From Distichodus sexfasciatus (lineage: Eukaryota; Chordata; Actinopteri; Characiformes; Distichodontidae), in contig JAVGVS010000056.1 of the NCBI GenBank assembly GCA_032718565.1, positions 1,318,501 through 1,382,500 on the forward strand: a DNA stretch of 64,000 bases. The letters are read 5' to 3'. Numbering within the stretch: position 1 is the stretch's first letter; each line of letters opens with the position of its first letter. The notes below the pieces were generated by a model. That model was given only the letters and a program-made list of their open reading frames with translations. It ran no database searches and had not been told where the DNA came from. Both the position numbers and the translations under genes were made by a program. Positions 46,951 through 57,240 of the stretch are shown one piece after another.

Positions 46951-47135
46951 TAGAATTTAGCTCGACATTTCTCCGTATGTGTGTGTGTGTGGTTTAGTAT
47001 AGCTCTTTCTCGTCTATACAATGTGTGTATGTTTGTGTTTGTGCATGATTGATCGGTGAGTATAGGGTTTCCCTCCCTTCTTCTTACTCCAGCGGTGTGC
47101 GTGTATGCGTGTGTGTGTGTGCATACTCCATTCAC

Positions 47136-47274
47136 CTGCAATTAGTGCTGCGATGTCATTCAGGTTGACACGGGCCTCGTCACGCTGATGACACGCGTGT
47201 CTCTTGTGTAGGATCCTCAGCAGCTCGTCCTGCCCCATGCGGGTGGTGTAATGTTTCATATAATTACTGCAGTG
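47136..47274 (-). CDS. putative internal coding exon on the minus strand (unidentified)
   Basis: On the minus strand a strong pyrimidine tract and acceptor (ATTTGCCTCTTCACAG) precede 139 bp that are open in one frame, followed by a donor GCAG|GTGAAT. The 46 codons read as a plausible globular peptide (HCSNYMKHYTTRMGQDELLR, then a stretch ending ARVNLNDIAALIA) with charged amphipathic helices and no low-complexity bias; a weak resemblance to a degenerate EF-hand is possible. Exon phases would be 0 and 1. I do not recognise the protein. It would belong to a gene nested antisense in nfia intron 2, or be a decayed exon. The plus strand also carries CAATTAG and TAATTA, so a conserved enhancer that happens to be open is the main alternative. 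Confidence 0.35.
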
Positions 47275-47472
47275 CTGTGAAGAGGCAAATGAAGCGGGAG
47301 AAATCCAGGATAAGAAGAGTGACATATTTATATATAAATAAGGATTGGGCTTTAATTAGCTGAACATTTTGTTTTTGATTTTGATTAAATTTTTCATTTT
47401 ATTTGCCTTCTTCTACTGGGATATGAAAACAATAAAATTCTAAAGCTGACAATTGTTAGGATATAGATTATA

Positions 47473-47760
47473 TTCAAGATTCAAGATTCTTTATTTGTCA
47501 CGTGCAAGTTATACAGGTACAACAAGCAGTGAAATGTATCCTGATCCGCTCTTTAACTGTGCAATAGACAAGGAAGATAGAGACGCAATACAAACTTACA
47601 AACATAAATACTAACTTAAATACGGAGGCTGGGGTAACAGGACAAAAATAAAACTATACATTAATAAAACTATACATTATACAATAAGGAACATAAGGAA
47701 CATAAAGTTAAATAAAGTTAAATGTGCAAACCTGAGAATGTAAACATTGTAAAAATTTTA
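47473..47760. repeat. LINE-tail-like repeat, copy 2
   Basis: Second copy of the repeat at 46467, beginning 'attcaagattctttatttgt' with 'caggtacaacaagcagtgaa'. It runs into AT-rich sequence with small internal duplications ('aaactatacatta', 'aggaacataa'). Confidence 0.7.
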
Positions 47761-47850
47761 AATGTAAATGTGCTAGGGCAGGACAGGTGCAAAGAGATGA
47801 TTTTTTAAAATGCCAAGTGCAGCTGCAGCATTGTACATTGAAGTGGCAAC

Positions 47851-48028
47851 CAGTATAAGTTATCGTAACAATAAGAGGTATGTATTAGCAGCATATAATA
47901 ACATGGACAAATTTACAGTATAGTTATCGTAACAACGATATGAGGTATGTAATAGCAGCATGTAATAGCATGGACATGTACAGTATAAGTTATTGTAACA
48001 GCGAGGTATGTATTAGCAGCATATAAAG
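47851..48028. repeat. three-copy ~65-bp tandem repeat
   Basis: Unit starts at about 47851, 47916 and 47982 with the words 'agttatcgtaaca', 'gaggtatgtattagcagca' and 'taacatggaca'. The third copy is truncated. It may be part of the preceding retroelement-like repeat. Confidence 0.8.
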
Positions 48029-48170
48029 AACTGAGACCTAGAAAGGCATATATTTAGATTATTAGATTAACTTTCACGTTAGTCATAATGATAAACTGAT
48101 AAATTTCTTTTACATTTACAGTAGGTTTCTTTTTTTTGTCTTTGCTCCAATAAATCAGTGTTTCATACTA

Positions 48171-48510
48171 GGGGTCGACCGATATTGGTTTTTCCGGGGT
48201 AATATTGATAGCGATTATTGCTAGTTAGCCGATATTTGGAACTAATACGCAGAAAAAAACCCAATCTGTCAAAATTTAGAATTTTACAAACACCAACACA
48301 AAACGTAATTTAAATAACATTACTGTTTATAAACATTTAAACTTTTTACATGATTTCATTTAACTTTAAATCATATTAAATAAATATTTTATTAACATTT
48401 TAGCCACAGTAGCGCCTTGTAATTGCTTAATTTAGGTGATGGTCAAAATGAAACACCGATACAGATAATCTGCAAAATGCTTAATATCGGTCCCCGATAA
48501 TCTTACTTCA
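48171..48510. mobile_element. MITE of the GGGTCGACCGATATTGG family
   Basis: Left end AGGGGTCGACCGATATTGGT, right part 'taatatcggtccccgataat'. A partial second copy lies at 50628-50735 ('gggatgaccgattatcagct'). Superfamily not resolved. Confidence 0.6.
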
Positions 48511-49434
48511 TACGTTACTAGTAATAGTTCTTCACAACTGTTTTACATTTCCATGTCACTTAAAATATTTCCTAAAAATACACTCAATATTCTTTGCTCT
48601 CATATCTGTGGGATCCAGGTGTATAAAGAATGGCAACCATTGAGTTTGTTGGCAGATGGGATGCATGTGACTGCTACTGTAGGCTTTCAGGTTCGAAATT
48701 CCAGTCTAGACTTGACAAAAATGGGAATAAAACTAATACAAAAATGAACACTGATGTATCATTGGCATATACCATCTTCTGTCCACTCACGCTGTCTATC
48801 TAAAATCCGGACTAAAGTTTAATTCGATTCTGATTCGTTACACTAGATCACCGTTGAAGGCTAAAACTCGCTTCTTGTCTCAAGTCAACCTGCTCCGCTT
48901 CAGCATCTGTTAGTCATAGAGATTTGATTGGAGCGTAATTAATTTTGCCTCATTACAATAAAACACCCTGAATTCTCATTATAACGTCTTGTTATATTAG
49001 ACTCGTTAGGGCATCCTCGCCTAGTGTCAGACGCTCTCCGTAACGAGCAGTAAAAGTGATGTGGAGTAGTAAATGCAGGAAATTAAATATAAACATTGAT
49101 ACCTTCACATTAATGAGGTGCTTAAAGTGAGAAGTGGGTTGTACTGGCAGAATTCTCGCTTTACAGCATTGGTGGAGGCAGAGGAAATACCTGGAATGTG
49201 TGACTTTTCATACGATGAGGTTGTGTGTGTGTGTGTGGCGAGAAAGAGAGAAAGGGGACATGGAAAGGTGAACGCTACAAGCAACTGTGTGCGTGCGTGT
49301 GATTGATTTTTCATCAATTATGGCTTTGGACCCATGTTTATAAAATCCCCCTACACATACACCCAAGGCATAACATAAAGCACTCAGGCCCAGCCTACAG
49401 TTGAAGAAAATCTGTACTCTCTATGATGTCAACA

Positions 49435-49780
49435 GCTGTGTGTGTGTGTGTGTGTGTTTTGTTTGTGTGTGTGAGTGTGTATCTTTGTCCTTCCTGACTC
49501 CATACCTCCCTGCCTTATCACTCCCTCTCATCTCTGTATGCATAGCTGCATTTCACTCTCTGCACTCCGCACACACACACACACACACTCACTTAGCGGC
49601 TTCAGTAAGGTCCCCTGCTTTACTGTAAAACACAAAAGTCGTACAGTGAGTAGGGAAATCTGGAGTGACCTAAAGTTTCCGGGCCATTTTACATTCTTAC
49701 ACACATTTTCTAGACCAATCCCTTCTCTCCTTCACACATACTTGCACACACACACACACACACACACTCTAAGCACTTGA
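49435..49780. repeat. TG and CA microsatellite cluster
   Basis: TG runs at about 49437-49475 and CA runs at 49570-49590 and 49746-49768. Frames through them are artefacts. Confidence 0.9.
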
Positions 49781-49843
49781 AGAATGCTGTCCTGTGGAGG
49801 GGCTTGGAAACATGAAAGTGGCAGTGGCAGGAATGTCTCTTGG

Positions 49844-50067
49844 TTACGTGGGTCTACATGAGGTTTCGACTTGTTCCCCTCCTGATTCCTGCAACATCCC
49901 ACACAGCGCGGTAACACAAAGTGCGGAGCGAAAACTTCTGTAATAATTCTGTAAATCAAATTTTCCCATTCTTGCTGTTGTTGTTATTACTGAAGCCTTT
50001 TTCAGGAACTCAAAGGACTTGTGACATTCAGAGGTGACTCCTGCAACTTCTCTAGTGTGATTGTGTC
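49844..50067 (-). CDS. possible second minus-strand exon (weak)
   Basis: A strong minus-strand acceptor (CCCCTGCCTTTTCTCCAGCAG split at 50068) opens a frame running to a TAA at 49844, with a non-repetitive peptide containing ECHKSFEFLKKASVITTTAR and MGKFDLQNYYRSFRSALC. No good donor lies in the frame, so it would be a terminal exon or not an exon at all. Considered with 47136-47274 because strand and neighbourhood agree, but a terminal exon here could not be spliced to that downstream exon. Not recognised. Confidence 0.15.
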
Positions 50068-50384
50068 CTGCTGGAGAAAAGGCAGGGGTCCGGGAGGTGT
50101 TAAGAGTGTGTGTGTGTTCAGGTGTGTGTGTGTGCATGAAAAGCAGGAAAGACAGAATGAGAGACAGGCAGTGAGATAGAGAGGGAGAGCCGCTCCCAGC
50201 ACCGTAACAGCTGGCCGGCCGTTATTAAATGCCGGCTGTCCTCCTGAGCGCTGCTTGGAGCGCTGCTGTGATTAGCGGGGCATCCGGTATGTTCTGTAAC
50301 CCCAGAACGGGGGGCCGCGACCTCTCCGGACCAGCTCCCCAAACCGAGCTGAGCTGAGCAGAGCCGAGTCGAGCTGACCATAAT

Positions 50385-50459
50385 TCTGAAAAGAAAGGCC
50401 CCTCTCACGTCCTCTATGCCGGTGGTCGGTGACAGAAGCGATGTGGTGCGTTTGGTTGT
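50385..50459. repeat. 75-bp dispersed repeat, copy 2
   Basis: Gap-free partner of 44771-44845, six mismatches. The changes fall at coding and non-coding positions alike, so it is not a coding duplication. Confidence 0.85.
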
Positions 50460-50507
50460 GGTTGGTGGGATGGACAATGAGTCAAAAATGAATTAAAACC
50501 TACACAA

Positions 50508-50618
50508 GGAGCAGTGCTTGGGGACGGAACCTTGCTCATGAGTACCTACTGGTCAGGGACTTGAATCAGCGACCCTCCGATCAAGGGGCCAATTTCCTAG
50601 CCGACTGCCATCATGATA
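50508..50618 (-). repeat. tRNA-derived SINE fragment (family A)
   Basis: Reverse fragment with 'aaccttgctcatgagtacct' and 'tcagggacttgaatcagcga'; the B box has one change. Confidence 0.7.
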
Positions 50619-51056
50619 ACGCATAAGGGATGACCGATTATCAGCTGGGCAGATTATTGGGGGCCGATATTAAGCATTTTGCCGATTATCGGTATCAGTG
50701 TTTAATTTTGACCATCACCGATGTTAAATATGTACAAGGTGCGCTACTGTGGCTGCTGTTCCCTTACAAACATACTACCATGTGTCTGTCATGTACTTGT
50801 CACTACCACTACTTCTGTGTGTTTCTTTCACTTATTTTCAAAGATATGCACATCCCAGCGTTAATAGCATATACACAGCACAACGTTTGTTAATGAAGGC
50901 CAAAAATCCAAAAAGAATCAAACCCAAATCATTGTTCATTAATCATAATCGAGGCAGAACCTTCACTTAACCGCGATGTTGATTTGAGGTCGTATCGCCC
51001 AGCCCCAGTGGGATGAGGGACACGGCTGATGGGGTGGAGGGAGGGTGATGGATGGA

Positions 51057-51095
51057 TAGAGGGTGATGGATTAATGGATGGATGGATGGATGGTG
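51057..51095. repeat. (GGAT)n microsatellite
   Basis: Imperfect GGAT array inside a TGGATGG-rich stretch. Confidence 0.88.
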
Positions 51096-51295
51096 GGGGG
51101 TGGAGGAGGTGGTGTTGGTGTTGCACATCCACCCGGTAAGCTGATAAATATTTAAGAGCTTTCACAGCCAAAGGATGGTACAGTTGGAGCTACTCATCTG
51201 GGCTCCTTAATTAGGAGGCATTCTGCTCTAGTGCCCTCTGTCTCCCGTGCCCAGGGAGATGCGAGGTGGAGAGGCGCTGCCCAGACCCTCATCAG

Positions 51296-51352
51296 GGGGA
51301 GGGAGGGAGGGAGGGAGGGAGAGAGAGAGGGAGCGATAGAGAGGGAGAGAGA
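51296..51352. repeat. (GGGA)n and GA purine tract
   Basis: About six GGGA units followed by GA-rich sequence. Confidence 0.88.
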
Positions 51353-51439
51353 GGCTGGCAGAGTCTGCAGGGTGACATTAAACATCACCAGATGCTATGC
51401 ACATATTGTGGGATGAGGTGATCAGCTTTTCACAGAAGG

Positions 51440-51442
<3 letters not shown>

Positions 51443-51479
<37 letters not shown>
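51443..51479. repeat. CT microsatellite
   Basis: About 18 uninterrupted CT units. Confidence 0.95.
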
Positions 51480-51481
<2 letters not shown>

Positions 51482-52186
51482 GCTCTGTCTTTCCCCCACG
51501 CTCTTCCTTTTTTCTTAAATTTTTTCCTTTTTGCCATAATTGCAACATCCGTTCAAACAAACGCAACAAGAGGCGAGGCTCCAGAGTAAACAATTTAAAA
51601 CAGGTAACCAAACCAAAAAAACGGCAATTCTGAAGCTGGGGTTTCTCTCTCTTCATCTCTTTCTCTCTCTCTCTGTCACACACACACACACACACCATGT
51701 GTTGAGATGCTGGATGTTTACACTGTGGGTTTCAGTGATAAGGAAGATTCTCTGAGATCTCTCAAATTTGTTTATATGCTATGAGTCCAAAAAACATACT
51801 GTACCTCGGTACCGTGGACCATGAGTTAAGTACTGAAGTGTCTCATTTTTGCATTCAGAATTAAGAATTATATTAGCAGTAAAATGATTGTATTGCTGAC
51901 CACATCTTACCAACCCATTCACAGTGTGACCCACGTGCCTGAGTACACGCATCGTGTAGGACGTGGGGGTGTTGAAGGCTGGCCTACTGAACATTCTTAT
52001 TGTAAAACCAGATAATTGATGTTAAAGTTGGTCCTAAGTTGACATTATTGTTGGCTATTTAAGCTGACATGTATCGTTAATATGAAGGTGATGTTTACAT
52101 TTCACGTGTTGTAACTACACATTAGAGATGTGAATGCAGTGAAAGAATGATGAAAATTGGGCAGACATATAGAACTCCCTTTTTTT

Positions 52187-52298
52187 GGGGCGGTACCTTG
52201 CTCATGAGTACCTCAGTGGTACCTGTAACGGTCCAGGACCGAACCGACGACCCCCCGATCACTGAGCCAACTCTCTGACTGTTACACTACCAACTGTG
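52187..52298 (-). repeat. tRNA-derived SINE fragment (family A)
   Basis: Reverse family A fragment: 'cggtaccttgctcatgagta' to 'gactgttacactaccaactg'. Confidence 0.75.
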
Positions 52299-52334
52299 TT
52301 ATACAATCAGATCAGATTTTTGAAAGTGTATATC

Positions 52335-52535
52335 TAAAAAGAGAGTGAGAGATAGCGATAGAGAGAGAGAGTGATTTTTACTGTGTCGTTCTGAGTGGTT
52401 GTTTCTTCTGATCACTCCATCAGGGATTCCAGATAACAGAACACACATCCCACCCAGGTGGGCCACAGTCTCGCTCTCACAAACACACACACACACACAC
52501 TCTATCACTCTGTATCACTCTCTCTTTCACACATA

Positions 52536-52572
<37 letters not shown>

Positions 52573-52815
52573 AGTAACACACTCTCCCTCTATATCTCTT
52601 CCCTCTCTTTCTTTCACACACACTGGCTCTCTATCACTCTCCCTCTATCACTCTCCCTCTATCACACTCCCTCTATCACATACCACTCTCTCTCTTTAAC
52701 CCGCAGACTGTCTTTTTTGCTCTTTCTCTCACACTCTCTTTCTGTCTCTCTCCATCACACACTCTTATTTGCTCTCTCTATCGCTCACTCACACAAACAC
52801 ACACACACACACACT
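52335..52815. repeat. long GA then CT/CA simple-sequence region
   Basis: A GA run followed by about 350 bp of pyrimidine-rich CT repeats with 'tatcactctccctc' units and CA runs at both ends. The 150-codon frame across it is a repeat translation and not a gene. Confidence 0.92.
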
Positions 52816-53378
52816 CTAAAATCTCATCATCTTCAACATCAGATCCCCTAATGCGCTTTTTGTCGTCCCACCCTATATGTTTATTAAAAATAAAGCAGTT
52901 GGGGGTCTCTCAGCTCGTATGTTCTCTTTTAGTAAGTATCCGGCATCAGAAAGACTATAGCCGTCCCTGACATACAGAAAGACAGACAGACAAACTTTTC
53001 TTGGTGTCACACCATCCGACTCCAAGCCGTCACCAGGTTCAGGAACCGCGCCTTCAGCAGGAGTCTGATGGGACTGTGCTTTAAATCTGAAATCTTGGTT
53101 CCGTGTCAGGAGAACTAACAACCTGCTTCTCCGGCTCTCCGGACCAGCTTGTCTGCTGGAAAAAAGGGCTCGTCATTCTGATCTGCAGTGTGTGCGAGTG
53201 TGTGCGAGTGTGTGTGTGTGTTTTAGCCTTGGTGAACGGCAGCGGTAGCGGTGCTGCGAGCTCTGTGGCGCATGGCTAGTAAAGCTATGGAATGTGTAAT
53301 TAAAAACAAGTGAGCACAAAGAGGCCAGACCGAGTGCGTGAGCGTGTGTGTGCTTCGGTGCTCTGTCTTGGGGAGAGA

Positions 53379-53406
53379 GGGGGGGGGGGGGGGGGGGGGG
53401 GGGGGT

Positions 53407-53441
<35 letters not shown>
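53379..53441. repeat. G27 homopolymer followed by a GA microsatellite
   Basis: Twenty-seven consecutive G residues (53379-53405) followed by TTGT and about 15 GA units. The G run could form quadruplexes and is prone to sequencing and assembly error. Confidence 0.97.
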
Positions 53442-53443
<2 letters not shown>

Positions 53444-53734
53444 GAATGAAGGAAGGAGGGAGCGAGGGAAGGAGGAAAGAGGGCCAGGTTAAGCTTGCAT
53501 TACAACTCATGAATCTTTCAAGCCGGCCCGACCTACTCATCCAGCTCAACAAGTGCACGGGCCCAGAAAATGTGTGTTTTCCGCTTCTTTACTTAAAATC
53601 TTCCTTCAGAATCTTTTGCATGTATCTCTCTCTCGTTCTCTCTCTCTCGCGCGTTTTCTCTTTTTTCTCTGAATGCTCTGCCGAAAACAGATAGCTGCAG
53701 GACGGACCTCTCGTAGGATCAGGGAGTAAGAGTA

Positions 53735-53880
53735 AAAAAAAAAAAGAAAGACAGAGAATGTGCAAAGAAAGAAGGGAAGGGTGGAGGGAAAGAAGGAGGG
53801 AGGGACGGAGGGAGGGTAGTGAGAGCGAAAGCGAAACAGCAACGAAAAAACAAAAGGAAGGGAGGATGAGAGAGGGAGCG
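53735..53880. repeat. purine-rich tract
   Basis: A/G-rich run with GGGA and GAAAG words. Open frames on either strand are low-complexity. Confidence 0.85.
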
Positions 53881-54190
53881 AAAAGCAGCGCGAGTCGCAT
53901 CCTCGGAGGCGCGCCCCTGACCTCTCGGCATCGCCGCGGTTGCGCTCGCCGCCTCGATCGCCGTGGTTACGCAGGCTTCCTGGCGCGCTGAGCCCGGGGC
54001 CATAGCGTCACGAGCCGAGGACCTCTGCACCAGGAAATGCTTCGGGGATGTGCTCTTTCACACAGCTCGTCTCCCACGGACTCCCCGAGACTCGTTTTAT
54101 CTCCAGTTGCTAGGATAACAAACTTCGAGCTTCCAGCAGTCGGGAGGCCTGCCGGGCCCTTTCTCTGCGCAGACACAAAGAATGCCACTT
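53881..54190. promoter_or_regulatory. intronic CpG island with RFX X-box-like site
   Basis: CpG-dense unique block ('cctcggaggcgcgcccctga', 'catcgccgcggttgcgctcg') with an X-box-like motif GTTGCTAGGATAAC at 54106-54119. This would suit an alternative nfia promoter or the promoter of a nested transcript. No recognisable exon follows. Confidence 0.35.
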
Positions 54191-54203
54191 TTTTGGGGGG
54201 TGG

Positions 54204-54272
54204 TAGTGGAGGGGGTGGAGGTTGAGGAGGAGGTGGAGGAGGTGGGAATTAATACCAAAAAAAAAAAAAGAT
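54204..54272. repeat. GGT/GGA tract and A13 run
   Basis: Imperfect GGA/GGT triplets followed by a 13-base A run. Confidence 0.85.
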
Positions 54273-54450
54273 TTTGGAAAATCAGCGCTGATCCGAGAAC
54301 TTTTTTAGCGAAAATATCTGCTTGTTCACTGTTTCGATGAGTGCGAGTGACAACTGTATTAACTTATTCGCTTAAAGAAGGAAACATGCAAACGTTTGAG
54401 TTTTAAGCAGTGTTCATTTTGGCATCTACTTTAGATTTAGTCTTAATTTA

Positions 54451-54575
54451 CGTTTACATTTATGGGATTTAGCAGATACTTTTATTCAGAGTGACTTACA
54501 TTTCCTTATTTCAGGGACAGCTCCTCTCAGAGCAACTCAGAGTATCCTACCACCAGGTCACCATCACCCATCACC
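54451..54575 (-). repeat. fish SINE-tail-type repeat fragment
   Basis: 'cgtttacatttatgggattt', 'agcagatacttttattcaga' and 'gtgacttacatttccttat' are the complement of the 'gcgtctgctaaatg' type tail also seen at 31088-31130. Confidence 0.7.
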
Positions 54576-55460
54576 CTTAATCTTTTGACCAAATTGACCA
54601 AAATATATATTCAAAATATTGACCAACATTTTTGTCACACTTTTCGTTAACAAAATGAAAACAGATTTCAGGGACTGCTCCCTGTTCGCTGTCCCGGGAT
54701 GCTCTTAAACTTTGAGCCAGGCCCCTGCACAGTTTTTTCAGGAAACATTGCCCCAACAATAGCCTTAGATTGCACAGCGAGAAGGGGGACGATCTCACGT
54801 CGTGCGAGCGAGACGGGGACAGTCTCACACCGCACTTTCGTCGGCGGGATTAATAAAACAAAAGAGGCGAAGAAGTCGGACCTAGCGGCGTATTAACGAG
54901 ACGGTGAAACAGATAAACGAGTAGCGCCGGGCTCTCGCTCCCCCGCCGAGATTAAGTGGACTCCTCCTGTTCTTTTGTGGGTCTTTTCCCTCCGGCGGCA
55001 CAATCGCGGACCCGGGCCACTTTTTTTTCGCTTCAATCTGCGGCGACGTCCTGTAATTACCGCGCTTATTCAGAAGTGGCCCCCAGACACCTTTCCCCCC
55101 TCCTCAAAATCTCCAAAACTCAAACCCTGACAACGGCGGGCCCCCCCCCCCAAAATTCATAAGAGTAGTATGCCCCCCCTTTTCTCAACTGAGGTTCACG
55201 CTGCGCCCGTCTAGTAACCGCCCCCTCACCCACCCACCCAAATCGTGCCTGGTCTCTTCATCCTTCATCTTATTGGCCCTTTTCTCTCTCTCTCTCTCTT
55301 TCCTTCTCTTCCTATCTTTCCATCTAGCAGTGATAATGCTGACTGGCTTTTGCAAGAAGTTGAATTCATCTTCCGGCATGACTGAGTCAGAGTTGTATTT
55401 TTATCGCATTTTTATTCTGTGCCTTTTGGACCTAATACTTCAACTTGACGAGACTTGTTA

Positions 55461-55666
55461 TTAAGGCTGAGCGATATGATCTCAAATTGATATTGCAATA
55501 AATTGAATATTTTATCTTGTTGACGATACATGAACAATTCTTTTGTTTTTGGTTAATTTTTTTGTTCTTGACAAGGTTGGTACCATAAGTGTGCTCAACT
55601 ATTAAAACTGTGATATTTTCTTAAAATGAAAGACTGCAATCATTTTTCAACTAATTCCTCAGCCCT
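55461..55666. mobile_element. hAT-like MITE of the TAGGGCTGG family, with target duplication
   Basis: 206 bp, left end TTAAGGCTGAGCGATATGAT, right end 'caactaattcctcagccct', flanked by ACTTGTTA (55453-55460) and ACTCGTTA (55667-55674), 7 of 8 matching. A second, more eroded copy follows at about 55700-56004. Confidence 0.75.
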
Positions 55667-56059
55667 ACTCGTTACAGGCAATTTGGTTTTATGTGATCCT
55701 AGAGCAGTTAATCGAAAATGAATCAAAACCAGTGGTCACAAGCTCAAATTGATATAATCTTTCCCGCGACAGCTTCTTTTTAAAAATTCAATTAATATTT
55801 TCCCCAGTGTGTGTATGTAAACAGTCACCATAATAAGTGTGTGTGTGTTGTCACGTGACTACATCTGAGTGTGTGTGTGCGTATTTACAGTACAAACCTT
55901 GTCAGTGAACGATGAAAGCAAAAAGCGAACAATAATCCTAAAATCAAACCATAATCACAGTAAAACATTCAACATATTGATTTGAGCTCATATCGTTCAG
56001 CCCTACTAAAGAGATGGAGCATGATTTCCAAATCTGTAAGACAGCAGTAAGACAACACA

Positions 56060-56110
56060 CACACACACACTTTCCCTCTTCTTCACACACACATGCACAC
56101 GCATTCATGA
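56060..56110. repeat. CA microsatellite
   Basis: Two CA-rich runs separated by a CT-rich spacer. Confidence 0.85.
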
Positions 56111-56184
56111 CCTACTTCTCGCCGTGGTCAGTGGGTCGGCTGTCCCGGAGCGAACTCCTCCCCCCCACCACCCCCGCAACTTTT

Positions 56185-56420
56185 AGGCCTAATGACACTT
56201 AGAGCCTAATCGCTCCCAACTCTCCTAATTTGCTTGGCCAGATAACGCCGACGCTGGCTCTTAATCTGCCTCCGATGCCGAATTCGGACCCCCCCCTCCC
56301 CCCTCCAATCCCCATCCCGTTTGCGTAAACGTAGCAGCTGGGCTGGATTTACAGTACGATACAGAACATCCCCCCACCCCTCCTTACCATCGCGAAGCCT
56401 GTAGGCCCGGAACAATTCTC
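56185..56420. other. repeat-free block, candidate conserved non-coding element
   Basis: Unique sequence: 'aggcctaatgacacttagag', 'cctaatcgctcccaactctc', 'ctaatttgcttggccagata' and 'cgccgacgctggctcttaat'. Repeated TAAT cores and no coding signature suggest a homeobox-type enhancer, by composition only. Confidence 0.35.
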
Positions 56421-57007
56421 ACAGGGAAAAATGAAAAAGAGAGAGAGAGAAAGGAAAAGACAGAAAGTGAGAGAGAGAGAACCAGAGACTGCTGTGGGCC
56501 CCTGGGGGACCGGGAGGGGTCACAGCGGAGCAGACGGGATGGTGGGGGTGTTACGTTTGCCGAGTTTTTTTTTTTTAGTGGGGGGGAGGTAGTTGTTGGG
56601 GCGAGAGGGCAGATCTGGGGGAAGATGAAGGATGTGCTACAGGCTGACAGCCACACAGGAAGCACATCACAGTCAAACCACCCAGTAGAAAAAGCCCTTC
56701 TACCCTCTGTCTATCCCTCCTTCTCTCCTTCCATTCCTCCCTCACTCCCTCCCTCCCTCTGTATCGCCCCCAGCCTGCGATGGGACCCTCTGAGGGAGGT
56801 CTCTGCACTCTGTTCTCTGCTCTGGGCCATGAGAAAAAGGCGGGAGAGGAGACGCTACAAAGTCAAAAACACGAGAAGCAGACAAATACTCGTTTTTCGC
56901 TGGCTTCTCTTCTCGCAGGGGTGTATATTTAGCTGACTCGGCTCGGTGTGCGGTTCTCTGCAAGTTTTTTAGGCCTGTGAGGGTGTCGATTGTAATTCCT
57001 ACAAAAA

Positions 57008-57240
57008 GTTGTTTTGATCTCCTCTGTTTTTTACTGATATCTTCAGCGCTTGATGAGTAAACAGTTTTAAAAAGTGAGCGTCCAAAATGAATATGATCCA
57101 AAATAAAAAGGTCATACAAAGTGACCTTACAATATTGTTTTCATTTTGGATCGTATTCATATTGGACCCTCACTTTTTAAAACGATTTACTCATCAAGCA
57201 CTGAAGGTATCAATAAAAAGCAGAGGAGATCAGAACAACT
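57008..57240. mobile_element. foldback element with ~95-bp arms
   Basis: The left arm from 'agttgttttgatctcctctg' to 'aatgaatatgatccaaaat' is an imperfect inverted copy of the right arm, 'attttggatcgtattcatat' to 'cagaggagatcagaacaact', around a spacer of about 25 bp. The whole could fold into one hairpin. No coding capacity; probably a foldback MITE. Confidence 0.9.

Noticed and set aside
52399..52851. 150-codon plus-strand frame
   Set aside because: Composed of Ser/Leu/His/Thr from CT and CA repeats.
52873..53121. Minus-strand frame with AEGAVPEPGDGLESDGVTPR
   Set aside because: Protein-like stretch, but no good acceptor or donor around it and no domain.
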